Positions 19,381 to 31,192 of a stretch of DNA of 64,000 nt are shown piece after piece. Numbering within the stretch: position 1 is the first letter of the stretch; each line of letters opens with the position of its first letter. Below the pieces are notes generated by a model, which saw only the letters and a list, made by a program, of their open reading frames with translations, did not search any database and was not told where the DNA came from. The DNA is from Streptosporangium sandarakinum (GTDB lineage: Bacteria; Actinomycetota; Actinomycetes; Streptosporangiales; Streptosporangiaceae), in the NCBI RefSeq assembly GCF_013409935.1, contig NZ_JACCCO010000001.1, positions 1,922,001 to 1,986,000 on the forward strand, given 5' to 3'. The position numbers and the translations under genes are program-made.

Positions 19381-20088
19381 TCAGGCCGGCCTGTTGCGTA
19401 GCGGCACGTCGCGGATGACCAGCCAGGTCAGGGCCAGACCGAACAGGAACGCGGCCAGCCCGAGGCCGGCGGTGACCGCCGGGGACTGCGGAACGTCCAG
19501 GCCCAGGGCGAGGCGGCTGACGAACGGCAGCCGCAACTCGGTGCCTATCGCGCTCTCCGCCAGCACGACCAGCCCGACGCCGACCGGGACGGCGAGCAGC
19601 CCGCCGCCGTCCCAGCGGTAGAAGGCGGCGCCGATGACGGATCCCGCGACGAGCCAGGCGGCGAGCTCGATCATGTACTCGGCGAGGACGAGCGGAACGT
19701 GGGTCGGCTCGGCGAACATGTGGGCCCGGTCCAGCGTCTGGGACAGGCCGGCCAGGCCGTACGCTCCCGCCTCCAGCAGGTAGCCCACCGCGACCAGGAC
19801 GGCCAGGAACGGTGCGAACAGGGTGGCGGTGACGGCCGCCTGCGCACCGAACTGGCGGCGGGTCATCCCGTGCGCGACGTACATCGGCAGGTACTCCCGC
19901 ACCAGGGCCACGCCGACGAACAGCGCGTACCATCGGGCGAGCTGCACGCCCTTCTCCCACGTGCTCTCGGTGAGCGTGCCGAAGACCGCGACGCCCGCCG
20001 CGACCAGCGCGACGCCCACCAGGAGCAACCCCCACAGCAGCAGCGCGAAGACCATGTTGGCGGCCAGGAGACGGCTGGGGAACCTCAT
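19381..20088 (-). CDS. ABC transporter membrane subunit (six-helix, YtrA-operon type)
   Basis: This 235-residue protein contains about six hydrophobic segments (ANMVFALLLWGLLLVGVALV, YALFVGVALV, TATLFAPFLAVLVAVGYLLE, an ELAAWLVAGSVIGAAF region, GVGLVVLAESAIG, and a C-terminal FGLALTWLVIRDV). It overlaps the upstream ATPase gene by ATGA and is therefore translated with it. The family is typical of antibiotic- or cell-envelope-stress ABC exporters controlled by YtrA-like GntR proteins. Substrate is unknown. Confidence 0.75.
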   Translation of the reverse strand: MRFPSRLLAANMVFALLLWGLLLVGVALVAAGVAVFGTLTESTWEKGVQLARWYALFVGVALVREYLPMYVAHGMTRRQFGAQAAVTATLFAPFLAVLVAVGYLLEAGAYGLAGLSQTLDRAHMFAEPTHVPLVLAEYMIELAAWLVAGSVIGAAFYRWDGGGLLAVPVGVGLVVLAESAIGTELRLPFVSRLALGLDVPQSPAVTAGLGLAAFLFGLALTWLVIRDVPLRNRPA

Positions 20089-20951
20089 CGGGGGCCTCCG
20101 GTCAGGTGGACGAACAGCTCCTGCATGGCGACCGGCCCGAGTTCGAGGCCGGCCTCGGCGGCCTCGCGGCGCCGGGTGTCGTCGAGGTCTCCGTAGACCA
20201 TCGCCGATCTGGTCGGACCGAGGTCCCTGGCGCCCAGTACGGTCAGCCCGGCGGTGAAGGCGTCCACCCGGGCGACGGGGCCGGTCACGGAGACCCCTCT
20301 CGACAGCAGCGTCCCGGCGTCCTCCTGCACGACGAGCCGGCCACGATCGATGATCAGCACCTCCTCGAACAGCGGGGCGGCCTCCTCGATCAGGTGGCTC
20401 GCCAGGACGAACGTGCGCGGGTGCGCCATGTAGTCGGCGAGCAGCGCGTCGTGGAACGCCTGCCGGGACGGCACGTCCATGCCGAGGTGCGCCTCGTCGA
20501 ACATGGTCAGCGGTGTCCGGCTCGCCAGGCCGACCACCACCCCCAGCGCCGAGCGCTGGCCCTTCGACATCGCCTTGACGTTCGCCTTGGGCGGGATCCC
20601 GAACGTCTCCAGCAGCGAGCGGGCGTAACCGGCGTCCCAGTTCGGGCGCAGCCCCTCGGCGAAGTAGAGGGCGTCCTCGACGGTGCCGATGGTGATCGCC
20701 TCCCCCTCGTCGCGGACCAGGCCGATCCGGCGGGTGAGGTCGGCGTTCTCGAACACCGGCCGCCCGTCCACCAGCGCCTCCCCGCTCGTCTGGCGGCGGA
20801 AGGCCGCCAGGACCGACGTCAGGCTCGACTTGCCCGAGCCGTTGCGGCCGAGCAGCCCGTAGATCTTCCCGCTCTCCAGGGTGAACGTCAGGCCGTCGAG
20901 CGCCGTGGTCTCGCCGTAGCGCAGCACCAGATCGCGGACGTCGATCCTCAT
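20085..20951 (-). CDS. ABC transporter ATP-binding protein
   Basis: This 288-residue ATPase has Walker A GLLGRNGSGKSSL, Q-loop region RIGLVRDEGEAITIG, a degenerate signature AMSKGQRSALGVV, Walker B TPLTMFDEAHLGMD, and switch His LASHLIEEA. The Walker B Asp-Glu is present. It is coupled by 4-nt overlaps to the GntR gene before it and the permease after it. The C-terminal third (RGVSVTGPVARVDAFTAGL) resembles the regulatory tails of YtrB-type ATPases. It powers export across the membrane. Confidence 0.9.
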   Translation of the reverse strand: MRIDVRDLVLRYGETTALDGLTFTLESGKIYGLLGRNGSGKSSLTSVLAAFRRQTSGEALVDGRPVFENADLTRRIGLVRDEGEAITIGTVEDALYFAEGLRPNWDAGYARSLLETFGIPPKANVKAMSKGQRSALGVVVGLASRTPLTMFDEAHLGMDVPSRQAFHDALLADYMAHPRTFVLASHLIEEAAPLFEEVLIIDRGRLVVQEDAGTLLSRGVSVTGPVARVDAFTAGLTVLGARDLGPTRSAMVYGDLDDTRRREAAEAGLELGPVAMQELFVHLTGGPR

Positions 20952-21307
20952 CTCCCCTCCAGTTCCTCGATGCGGCCGATGACCTCGCCGAGCGGCATCC
21001 CGATGGCCCTGGCCTCGGCCACCATCGGGTCCACCACGTCGGTGAAGAACCTCTCCCTGCGCCCGGCCCTGAGCGCCTCCGGGGCTTCCGGGCTCACGAA
21101 CATGCCGATCCCTCGTTTCTTGTACAGCACGCCCTCCTCCACCAGTTGCTGGAATGCCTTGGCGGCCGTCGCCGGGTTGATCCGGTAGAAGGCGGCGTAC
21201 TGGTTGGTGGACATGACCTGCTCGTCGCCGCGCAACGTCCCGCTCAGCACATCGGCCTTGATGCGCTCGGCGATCTGCCGATAGATCGGGCTCCGGTCGT
21301 CGAACAT
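20948..21307 (-). CDS. YtrA-subfamily GntR transcriptional regulator
   Basis: This 119-residue protein has the GntR winged helix (SPIYRQIAERIKADVLSG, then TNQYAAFYRINPATAAKAFQQL, LYKKRGIGMFV) followed by the short helical tail of the YtrA subfamily, which lacks a large effector domain. It is the first gene of a three-gene operon and lies 9 nt downstream of a 38-bp palindrome, so autoregulation of the operon is very likely. AGCAGG precedes the ATG. Confidence 0.9.
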   Translation of the reverse strand: MFDDRSPIYRQIAERIKADVLSGTLRGDEQVMSTNQYAAFYRINPATAAKAFQQLVEEGVLYKKRGIGMFVSPEAPEALRAGRRERFFTDVVDPMVAEARAIGMPLGEVIGRIEELEGR

Positions 21308-21315
21308 GGCACCTG

Positions 21316-21353
21316 CTTCTATGGTTCACTACTCTAGTAATGAACCATAGAAG
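21316..21353. promoter_or_regulatory. 38-bp operator of the GntR-ABC operon
   Basis: Thirteen-base arms CTTCTATGGTTCA/TGAACCATAGAAG are perfectly complementary around a 12-base centre that is itself largely symmetrical (TAC/GTA). It lies immediately upstream of the GntR gene, overlapping the expected promoter. Confidence 0.75.
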
Positions 21354-21445
21354 GCGTGCGACGACCGGTCAATCCCGTACGGCGGGCACCCGGCCGGGGA
21401 AGAGGACCGGACCGGGGACGGAAACGGGGACGGGGGCCGGGAAAA

Positions 21446-21489
21446 ACGACAGGCCCCGTCCCCGGCGGACCGGGAACGGGGCCTGTCGT
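21446..21489 (-). terminator. Intrinsic terminator of the DUF2550 gene
   Basis: A 20-bp stem with one G-T pair and a CGGA loop is followed on the minus strand by a run of five T residues. It lies 25 nt past the stop at 21515. Confidence 0.88.
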
Positions 21490-21514
21490 CGGTACGAAGG
21501 CGGCGGAAGAAGGG

Positions 21515-21928
21515 TCAGGCGACGTCGAGGTAGGCGCTGGGCGGGGCGGACTCCAGCCAGGCGACGAACCCGGTCAGCGCACGGTAGCCCATGGCGATCT
21601 CGAAGGCGTCGGGGCCGTTACGGCACTCCAGCGCCGTGACCCCCTCGATGAACCCGAAGAACTCACCGGACCCCACCCTGCGGCGCCCGGAAACCACAAG
21701 GCCGCGCCTCACGATCACGTGGCGCGGCCTTGGTAGCAGACCTATGAGCGGAATCCAGTTGAGCTGGTCCTTGGCGTAGCGGGCCACTCCCACCCGCCAG
21801 CTCCGCTTCCCCGGAACCCGGCGCAGGCAACACAGCACCGATCCCCGGGAGCGTGCCAGAACCAGCCCGCGGAGGGCGATGAGGACGACGACCGCCGTCA
21901 CCACGATGAGTACGTTCAGCGCCGTCAT
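21515..21928 (-). CDS. DUF2550 family membrane-anchored protein
   Basis: This 137-residue protein has a single N-terminal transmembrane segment (NVLIVVTAVVVLIALRGLVL) and a basic cytoplasmic domain (SWRVGVARYAKDQLNWIPLI, LVVSGRRR). DUF2550 proteins regularly follow atpC in actinobacteria, as here (37 nt after atpC), but their role is unknown. GGGAG lies before the ATG at 21928. It ends the ATP synthase transcription unit, with a strong terminator just after it. Confidence 0.82.
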   Translation of the reverse strand: MTALNVLIVVTAVVVLIALRGLVLARSRGSVLCCLRRVPGKRSWRVGVARYAKDQLNWIPLIGLLPRPRHVIVRRGLVVSGRRRVGSGEFFGFIEGVTALECRNGPDAFEIAMGYRALTGFVAWLESAPPSAYLDVA

Positions 21929-21965
21929 TCCCGCTCCCAAAAGCCGTACCGCTCAGAAGCAGAAT

Positions 21966-22376
21966 TTAACCGACTTCCTCGCCGGCCGCGCGCAGCCTGG
22001 CCTTGGCGCGCTTGGCGGCGGTGACATCGACGCTGACGTCGGCCTGGCCCGCGTCCATCGAGGACTGAGCCCGCTGGAGCGCGTCCCGGGCCCGGTCGAC
22101 GTCGACCTCGGAGCCGAGCTCGGCCGTCTCGGCCAGGATCGACACCTCATCACTGGCCACCGAGATGAACCCGCCGTGGACCGCGGCGACCAGGTCCGTC
22201 TCGCCGCCACCGCGCTTGACCCTCAGCACGCCGCCCTCGACGAGGACACCGATCACCGGGGCGTGCCTCGGCATGATGCCGATCTCGCCGTCGATGGTCT
22301 TGGCAATCACCATGTCGGCCTCTCCGGACCAGAGCTCCCGCTCCGGAGAGACGACGCCTACTCGCAGCTTCGCCAC
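21966..22376 (-). CDS. atpC: ATP synthase epsilon subunit
   Basis: The 136-residue subunit of the F1 central stalk has an N-terminal beta-sandwich (LRVGVVSPERELWSGEADMV, IGIMPRHAPVIGVL) and a C-terminal two-helix hairpin that can inhibit ATP hydrolysis. The GTG at 22376, within VAKLRVG, is chosen because GGAAAG is upstream and homologs begin here. It is the last structural gene of the operon. Confidence 0.93.
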   Translation of the reverse strand: MAKLRVGVVSPERELWSGEADMVIAKTIDGEIGIMPRHAPVIGVLVEGGVLRVKRGGGETDLVAAVHGGFISVASDEVSILAETAELGSEVDVDRARDALQRAQSSMDAGQADVSVDVTAAKRAKARLRAAGEEVG

Positions 22377-22442
22377 TTTCTTTCCAGTTCCTTTCGAACC
22401 AGGCGCCGGCACGGCCCGGGGCCATGCCGGCGCCCAAGGCGA

Positions 22443-24771
<2,329 letters not shown>

Positions 24772-24774
24772 CGG

Positions 24775-26424
24775 CTACTTCTTCTCAGCCGTGCGGACGT
24801 GCTTGGTGATCTTCTCCTGACCGACGTCGCCGGCGTCCATGGCCGCCACCGACTCGTCACGGACCAGCAGCTCGCCCGAGGCGGTCTCGAAGGTCTTCTT
24901 GAACTCGGTGATGGCGTCCTTGAGGGTCGTCACCGCGTCGTCGGACAGCTCCTTGGTCTCGCGGATGCCGTCGAAGACGCCCTTGTTGTTGCGCTCCAGG
25001 TGGTCCAGGAACTCCGCCTCGAAGCGGCGGATGTCCTCGACCGGAACGTCGTCGAGCTCACCGGAGGTGCCGGCCCAGACCGACACGACCTGCTTCTCGA
25101 TGGGGAACGGGGCGTACTGCGACTGCTTCAGCAGCTCGACCAGACGCTGACCGCGCTCCAGCTGGGCACGGGAGGCCGCGTCCAGGTCGGAGGCGAAGGC
25201 CGCGAAGGCCTCCAGGTCGCGGTACTGCGACAGCGACAGACGGAGCGTACCGGCGACCTTGCGCATCGCCTTGATCTGCGCCGAACCGCCGACTCGGGAG
25301 ACGGAGACACCGACGTTGATGGCCGGACGCACACCCGCGTTGAACAGGTCGGTCTCGAGGAAGCACTGGCCGTCGGTGATGGAGATGACGTTGGTCGGAA
25401 TGAACGCCGAGACGTCGTTGCCCTTCGTCTCGATGATCGGCAGACCGGTCATCGAGCCGCCGCCCATCTCCTTGGAGAGCTTGGCGCAGCGCTCCAGCAG
25501 GCGGGAGTGGAGGTAGAAGACGTCGCCGGGGAACGCCTCACGGCCCGGCGGACGGCGCAGCAGCAGCGAGACCGCGCGGTAGGCGTCGGCCTGCTTGGTC
25601 AGGTCGTCGAAGACGATCAGCACGTGCTTGCCCTGGTACATCCAGTGCTGGCCGATGGCCGAACCGGTGTAGGGGGCGAGGTACTTGAAACCGGCCGGGT
25701 CGGAGGCCGGGGCGGCGACGATGGTGGTGTACTCCATCGCGCCCGCCTCCTCGAGGCGGCCCCTCACCTGGGCGATCGTCGAACCCTTCTGGCCGATCGC
25801 GACGTAGACGCAGCGGACCTGCTTGTCGGGGTCGCCCGACAGCCAGTTCTCCCGCTGGTTGAGGATGGTGTCCACGGCGATGGCGGTCTTGCCCGTGCCG
25901 CGGTCACCGATGATCAGCTGGCGCTGGCCGCGGCCGATCGGCGTCATGGCGTCGACGGCCTTGAGGCCGGTCTGCAGCGGCTCCTTGACCGGCTGGCGCT
26001 GGACCACGGACGGGGCCTGGAGCTCGAGGGCGCGCAGGCCCTCGGACTCGATGGCGCCCTTGCCGTCGATCGGGACTCCCAGCGGGTCGACCACGCGGCC
26101 GAGGAAGTTGTCGCCGACCGGCACGGACAGGACCTGGCCCGTCCGGCGGACCGTCTGGCCCTCCTCGATTCCGCTGAAGTCACCCAGGACGACGACACCG
26201 ATCTCACGGGTGTCGAGGTTCAGGGCCAGGCCGCGCGTGCCGTTCTCGAACTCCAGCAGCTCGTTCGCCATCGCCGAGGGAAGGCCGGAGACGTGGGCGA
26301 TGCCGTCGCCGGCGTCGACGACGGTCCCGATCTCCTCGCGCGCGGCACCTTCCGGCTCGTATGCCTGGACGAAGCGCTCAAGGGCGTCCCGGATCTCGTC
26401 CGGCCGGATCGTAAGCTCCGCCAT
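24775..26424 (-). CDS. atpA: ATP synthase alpha subunit
   Basis: This 549-residue non-catalytic nucleotide-binding F1 subunit has P-loop [11 protein letters not shown], an [18 protein letters not shown] segment, the ALPHA signature [17 protein letters not shown], and the arginine finger in that motif. The C-terminus is somewhat extended relative to E. coli ([20 protein letters not shown]), as in other actinobacteria. Confidence 0.97.
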   Translation of the reverse strand: MAELTIRPDEIRDALERFVQAYEPEGAAREEIGTVVDAGDGIAHVSGLPSAMANELLEFENGTRGLALNLDTREIGVVVLGDFSGIEEGQTVRRTGQVLSVPVGDNFLGRVVDPLGVPIDGKGAIESEGLRALELQAPSVVQRQPVKEPLQTGLKAVDAMTPIGRGQRQLIIGDRGTGKTAIAVDTILNQRENWLSGDPDKQVRCVYVAIGQKGSTIAQVRGRLEEAGAMEYTTIVAAPASDPAGFKYLAPYTGSAIGQHWMYQGKHVLIVFDDLTKQADAYRAVSLLLRRPPGREAFPGDVFYLHSRLLERCAKLSKEMGGGSMTGLPIIETKGNDVSAFIPTNVISITDGQCFLETDLFNAGVRPAINVGVSVSRVGGSAQIKAMRKVAGTLRLSLSQYRDLEAFAAFASDLDAASRAQLERGQRLVELLKQSQYAPFPIEKQVVSVWAGTSGELDDVPVEDIRRFEAEFLDHLERNNKGVFDGIRETKELSDDAVTTLKDAITEFKKTFETASGELLVRDESVAAMDAGDVGQEKITKHVRTAEKK

Positions 26425-26447
26425 CTCTCTTCAGTCTCCCTATTCGC

Positions 26448-27257
26448 CTAGCCGGCCAACCGGCGGCGGACTTCTTCGATTCGTCCCGCGACGGTGGTGT
26501 CGATGAGGTCGTCCCCGATGCGGATCGAGAACCCTCCGAGCACCCGCGGATCCACCTCGACGTTCAGCTGAACGTCGTGACCGTATGTAGTGCGCAGCCA
26601 CCTGGCGAGACGCTGCTTCTGCTCCTCGGAGAGGTCGACGGCGCTGCGCACCACCGCGACGAGGCGCTGCCTCTGGGCGGCGACCAGGCTGCCGAACTCC
26701 TCCAGCCCTCCGTCCAGGCTACGTCCTCGGGGGTGTGCGACGACCTGCCCGATCAGACGGAGCGTGCTGGGTACGACCTTGCTCCCGACCAGCGTCTCGA
26801 GCAGCTCCCGCTTGCCCCCCTCGGGGACGTTCGGGTTGGACAGCGCCTGGTGCAGGTCGCGGTTGGAGGCGACGACGCGGCCGAACCGGAACAGCTCGTC
26901 CTCGACGTCGTCGAGCCTGCCCTGCGCCTCGGCCTCGGCGGCCGCCGAGACGACGCCGAGCCGCTCCAGCGCGTCGGCCAGGTCGCCGGGCCGCGTCCAC
27001 CTCGCGGACGCGGCCGCCACGACGGTCTCCAGCGCCGCGGCGCTCACCTTGCCCTGCAGCAGGACCCGTACGGCCTGCTCCTTCTGGGCCGCGGCGCGGG
27101 AGGGGTCGGACAGGTAGCGGCGGAGCCCGTGCTCACGGTCGAGCAGGTCGGCGACCGCGAAGAGCTCGTCGGCCAGCGAGCCGAGGTCGGCGCTTCCCGC
27201 CACTGCGTTGAAGCGCTCTTCGACCTCGGCCAGCGAGGCCCTGCTCAGACCCCTCAT
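26448..27257 (-). CDS. atpH: ATP synthase delta subunit
   Basis: The 269-residue peripheral-stalk subunit is longer than the E. coli form (about 177), matching the actinobacterial type with an N-terminal extension. It is not fused to a second b subunit as in mycobacteria. The C-terminal signature region LNVEVDPRVLGGFSIRIGDD is clear. Its ATG overlaps the atpF stop. Confidence 0.93.
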   Translation of the reverse strand: MRGLSRASLAEVEERFNAVAGSADLGSLADELFAVADLLDREHGLRRYLSDPSRAAAQKEQAVRVLLQGKVSAAALETVVAAASARWTRPGDLADALERLGVVSAAAEAEAQGRLDDVEDELFRFGRVVASNRDLHQALSNPNVPEGGKRELLETLVGSKVVPSTLRLIGQVVAHPRGRSLDGGLEEFGSLVAAQRQRLVAVVRSAVDLSEEQKQRLARWLRTTYGHDVQLNVEVDPRVLGGFSIRIGDDLIDTTVAGRIEEVRRRLAG

Positions 27258-27793
27258 CAGCGGACCGCCGCGTTGCTGGACTCCAGCTCCTCAAGGAACC
27301 GGTCGACGGTGCGGCGACGACGCGCCTCGTCCTCGAGGGACTCACCGACGATGCGGGTGGCGAGGTCGACCGACAGGCGGCCGATCTCGTTGCGGAGCTG
27401 CGCGAACGCCTGCTGGCGGTCGGCCTCGATCTGGGCGTGCGCGGCCTCGACGAGGCGCCGGGCCTCGGCCTGGGCCTCCTCGCGGAGCTCGGCCTTGATC
27501 TGCGCACCCTGCTCGCGAGCCTCCTCACGCAGGCGGGAAGCCTCGTGACGAGCCTCGGCGAGCTGGTCCTTGTACTGCTGGAGAGCCCGCTGCGCCTCTT
27601 CCTGCGCGTCCGAGGCCCGCTTCAGGCCGCCCTCGATCGCGTCGACGCGATCGGCGAGGGTCTTCTGGATACGGGGGACCAGGAGACGCCCGACGAAGAA
27701 GAGGACGACCAGGAACGCGAATCCCCCGACGACCATCTCGGCCACGTTGGGGATGAGCGGGTTCGTCGCTTCCTCTGCAGCTAGCAGATTCAT
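27257..27793 (-). CDS. atpF: ATP synthase b subunit
   Basis: This 178-residue peripheral stalk protein has one N-terminal membrane helix (MVVGGFAFLVVLFFVGRLLV) followed by a long right-handed coiled coil rich in Ala, Glu and Arg. It is 32 nt from atpE and overlaps atpH. Confidence 0.95.
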   Translation of the reverse strand: MNLLAAEEATNPLIPNVAEMVVGGFAFLVVLFFVGRLLVPRIQKTLADRVDAIEGGLKRASDAQEEAQRALQQYKDQLAEARHEASRLREEAREQGAQIKAELREEAQAEARRLVEAAHAQIEADRQQAFAQLRNEIGRLSVDLATRIVGESLEDEARRRRTVDRFLEELESSNAAVR

Positions 27794-27825
27794 GACTGCT
27801 GCCTTCCTTCAGGGCTGGTCGTTTG

Positions 27826-28134
<309 letters not shown>

Positions 28135-28926
28135 TTAGTGCGCCGGGTGCAGCGCGTCGTTGATGAACATCGCGGTCAGCAGGGCGAAGACGTACGCCTG
28201 CAGGGCCTGGATGAACAGCTCGAAGGCGGTGAGCAGGATCGTCATGATGACGCCGAGCACGCCGAGCGGCGCGCCGAGCGGCGTGAGCTGGACGAACAGG
28301 AAGTGCCAGCCGACCTCGGAGAACAGCGCGATGATCAGGTGGCCGGCCATCATGGTGGCGAAGAGCCGGACCGCGTGGGTGATGTGGCGCAGGAAGAAGG
28401 TCGAGATGAGCTCGATCGGCGCGACGAGGACGTAGATCCACTTCGGCAGGCCGGGGGGGAACATCACGTTCGTGAAGAACTTGACCGGTCCCTGGTGCTT
28501 CATGCCGAGGTACATCACCAGCACCCAGACCCCGAGGGAGAGGATCGCCGGGTAGCCGATCCGCGACATCACGGGGAACTGGATGAAGATCACGGAACCG
28601 AACAGGTTCATGATCCACACAAAGAAGAACATGGTGAACAGCAGCGGCATCCACCGGTCGCTGTCCTTGCCCAGGTTCGGCCGGGCGACCTGCTCGCGGA
28701 CGAACTCGTAGGCCATCTCGCCGAGGTTCTGCATGCCCCTCGGCACCAGCTTCGGACGGGAGAAGGAGGCGTAGACGAGCACGATGACCAGCAGCGAGCC
28801 GATCAGCGCGAGCAGGGCCGGCTTGTTGAACCAGGCCTGACCCTGGACGAGCGGCGGCCAGTCGAATATGCCGAGCCCCGGAGCCTGGAACTCCTCGGAG
28901 GCGAGAGGCGTCAGCGCGGCGCTCAC
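28135..28926 (-). CDS. atpB: ATP synthase a subunit
   Basis: This 263-residue membrane subunit forms the proton half-channels. The essential Arg is Arg187 in ITHAVRLFATMMAGHL, with downstream FELFIQALQAYVFALLTAMF. It is the first gene of the main atp operon and is preceded by a 292-nt gap that probably holds its own promoter. Confidence 0.95.
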   Translation of the reverse strand: MSAALTPLASEEFQAPGLGIFDWPPLVQGQAWFNKPALLALIGSLLVIVLVYASFSRPKLVPRGMQNLGEMAYEFVREQVARPNLGKDSDRWMPLLFTMFFFVWIMNLFGSVIFIQFPVMSRIGYPAILSLGVWVLVMYLGMKHQGPVKFFTNVMFPPGLPKWIYVLVAPIELISTFFLRHITHAVRLFATMMAGHLIIALFSEVGWHFLFVQLTPLGAPLGVLGVIMTILLTAFELFIQALQAYVFALLTAMFINDALHPAH

Positions 28927-29218
28927 TCGGCGTTCCCTTCGTCGTGGTGATTGGTCAAAAGGCCATCCAGCGGATCACGCCGAGAGCGGACCGGCCGGAC
29001 GAGGAACGTGGAAAAGGGCGGAGAGGCCAGGGCTCTGTGGCTCCGGCGGTCATTCCCCTACCTTCGTTTATCGCGCACGCGACAATAGCAGGCGCGACTC
29101 TGACTAGTCATATCGAACCAACCTCCGGAGGCCCTCCCCCGCAGGCGTCCGACGGCGACCCGTTCCGTCCCGTCTGTCGCAGCGAGTCTAGGGGACCCGG
29201 GTAGCGAAAGGCGAAATA
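28927..29218. other. Intergenic leader between atpI-like gene and atpB
   Basis: The region contains a candidate promoter and the palindrome TGACTAGTCA (29101-29110). No gene is seen. Confidence 0.5.
29082..29111 (-). promoter_or_regulatory. Candidate atpB promoter
   Basis: A -35-like ATGACT (29111-29106), 18-nt spacer and -10 TATTGT (29087-29082) would give a leader of about 150 nt. The palindrome TGACTAGTCA overlaps the -35 box. Confidence 0.4.
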
Positions 29219-29650
29219 TCACCTTTTGCCTCCCTGGTACTGGCCAGGAACCTTGGTGTCGGGGTCGACGTACAGCATGCGCAGCCGCAGGAACCCGCGC
29301 GCCTCGCCGATGGTCCAGCAGATCGTGCAGGCGATGACCGTCAGGGCGAACGCCCTCGGGTTCCACACGGTGGAGTCCGAGAAGACCTCCAGCAGCACCG
29401 CCAGGATGAGGATCTTGACGAAGTAGCTGCCCATCGCCGCGGCCATCATCATCGTGGGCGAGATCCGCGCCGCGTAGGCGACGGCGACCAGGCTGATCGT
29501 GAAGAACGCCGCCACCACCAGGACGCCGACGCCGGCCCCCAGCGCCCCCTGCCCTCCCGCGAGAAGCGCGGCGACGACGACGGCGACCAGACCGACCAGG
29601 GCCGTGGGAATCGCGGCGGCCCTGAGGATCCGGAGATCGTTGTCCTGCAT
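29219..29650 (-). CDS. AtpI-like small membrane protein
   Basis: This 143-residue protein with four hydrophobic segments (AAAIPTALVGLVAVVVAALL, LGAGVGVLVVAAFFTISLVA, MAAAMGSYFVKILILAVLLE, AFALTVIACTICWTIGEA) occupies the atpI position upstream of atpB. AtpI-type proteins help assemble the c-ring or transport Mg2+; sequence similarity to E. coli AtpI is only architectural. GGAG precedes the ATG by 6 nt. Confidence 0.75.
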   Translation of the reverse strand: MQDNDLRILRAAAIPTALVGLVAVVVAALLAGGQGALGAGVGVLVVAAFFTISLVAVAYAARISPTMMMAAAMGSYFVKILILAVLLEVFSDSTVWNPRAFALTVIACTICWTIGEARGFLRLRMLYVDPDTKVPGQYQGGKR

Positions 29651-29722
29651 CAGCGCTCCAGGTGGGTGGTTATCAAGCGAGCGATTGGTACCTTACAGGT
29701 CGCGTCCAATTCGGCGGCTGCT

Positions 29723-29738
29723 AGTGAAAGCTATCACA
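29723..29738. promoter_or_regulatory. CRP/GlxR-like binding site
   Basis: AGTGA-AAGCTA-TCACA matches the CRP-family consensus TGTGA-N6-TCACA at nine of ten fixed positions, with a symmetrical core. It is centred 80 nt upstream of the atpI-like ATG. Confidence 0.5.
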
Positions 29739-29803
29739 AGCTCATGGAAGAGCGCCTTTACCTGCCGTTTCAAGTAAACGATCAAGCAGTGGACGCGAGA
29801 TGA

Positions 29804-31135
29804 TCAGCGCCTCGTCTCAGGACCCGGGACGCCCGGCCCGGGAGCCGTGAGCGAGATGTCGGGCAGCACCGCCAGCGTGGCCGTGTCGTCCCCCGCGGCG
29901 GAGGACCGGGGGCCGGGCATCTCCGGCGGCAGCCCCGGCGCCTCCCCCGGGAGCGGGCGGGCCCGGCCGCCGTCCGGGCCGCCCGGCCCGGCGTCGGGCC
30001 GGTCGTGGTGCCCGGCGGCGGGCGCCGCCCCCCCGCCGCCCCGGCGCGCCCGCCAGCGCGGCAGTGCCATCATCACCAGTACGCCGATGGCCAGCAGCAC
30101 CACCAGCGGGAACAGCAGGAGCGGCACACCCCACGCGGCCATGGCCACGACGGCGAAGGCGAACAGGAAGGTCCAGGCGTACATCAGCAGCACACTGCGC
30201 CGGTGGGAGTGGCCGATGTCCAGCAGCCGGTGGTGCAGGTGCCCCCGGTCGGGCGCGAACGGCGACAGCCCGTTGGACGTGCGCCGGATGACCGCCATGA
30301 TCAGGTCGAGCAGCGGCAGCACCAGGATGGCGACCGGCACCACCAGCGGCAGGATCACCGGGAAGCTGTTGACCGCGAAGGTCTCGGAGTCGAGCGGGGT
30401 GATCGTGATCATCGTGGAGGCGAGGACCAGACCGATCAGCATCGCCCCGGTGTCGCCCATGAAGATCTTGGCCGGGTGGAAGTTGTGCGGCAGGAAGCCC
30501 AGGCACACCCCGATGAGCACCGCCGCGATCGCCGCCGTCACGTTGATGCTGGTGTTGCCGTAGTCCTTCGACAGCACGACCGAGTAACTCCACGTGGCCA
30601 TCGCGGCGATGCCGACGATCCCGGCCGCCAGCCCGTCGAGGCCGTCGACGAAGTTCACCGCGTTGATCATGACCACCACGACCATGACGGTGATCAACGG
30701 ACTCAGCGTGGAGTCGAGGATGACCTGACCGCCCAGCGAGTCGGGCAGCGGCAGCCACGGCAGGCTGACGTCGAACACCACCAGGACCCCGGCGGCGCCG
30801 ATCTGCCCGGCCAGCTTGATGAGGGCGTCCATCCCCCACCAGTCGTCCAGGAAGCCGGTCAGGGTGATGAGACCGCCCGCCGCGATCAGCGCGATGACGG
30901 TCTTGCCCTCGGCCAGCTTGCCCCCGGCGTACGGGAGGTTGCTGGCGACCAGCAGACCGGCGACGAGCCCGCCGTACATCGCCAGACCGCCGAGCCGGGG
31001 CGTCGGGATGGTGTGCACGTCTCGGTCGCGGACCTCCGGCATCGCGCCGATGCGGATGGCGAACACGCGGACCAGGGGCACCAGCAGGTATGTCACCGCG
31101 GCCGCCACCAGCGCCATGAACAGATACTCGCGCAC
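29804..31135 (-). CDS. wecA: WecA/MraY-family undecaprenyl(decaprenyl)-phosphate GlcNAc-1-phosphate transferase
   Basis: The 443-residue polytopic membrane enzyme starts lipid-linked glycan synthesis by transferring sugar-1-phosphate to polyprenyl phosphate. Motifs are FLDDWWGMD, the catalytic NFVDGLDGLAAG, KIFMGDTGAMLIG, and a GHLHHRLLDIGHSH loop typical of WecA rather than MraY. About ten membrane segments are visible. A 75-residue Pro/Gly/His-rich cytoplasmic tail is added. It could feed arabinogalactan-like or teichoic/surface glycans, such as those made by the glycosyltransferase island in this window. It lies upstream of atpI, as in other actinobacteria. Confidence 0.9.
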   Translation of the reverse strand: MREYLFMALVAAAVTYLLVPLVRVFAIRIGAMPEVRDRDVHTIPTPRLGGLAMYGGLVAGLLVASNLPYAGGKLAEGKTVIALIAAGGLITLTGFLDDWWGMDALIKLAGQIGAAGVLVVFDVSLPWLPLPDSLGGQVILDSTLSPLITVMVVVVMINAVNFVDGLDGLAAGIVGIAAMATWSYSVVLSKDYGNTSINVTAAIAAVLIGVCLGFLPHNFHPAKIFMGDTGAMLIGLVLASTMITITPLDSETFAVNSFPVILPLVVPVAILVLPLLDLIMAVIRRTSNGLSPFAPDRGHLHHRLLDIGHSHRRSVLLMYAWTFLFAFAVVAMAAWGVPLLLFPLVVLLAIGVLVMMALPRWRARRGGGGAAPAAGHHDRPDAGPGGPDGGRARPLPGEAPGLPPEMPGPRSSAAGDDTATLAVLPDISLTAPGPGVPGPETRR

Positions 31136-31192
31136 GGACCTAGTTTCGCGGATGCCACGACCGGCTGTGACCGGAAAAGGGTACAGAACCCC

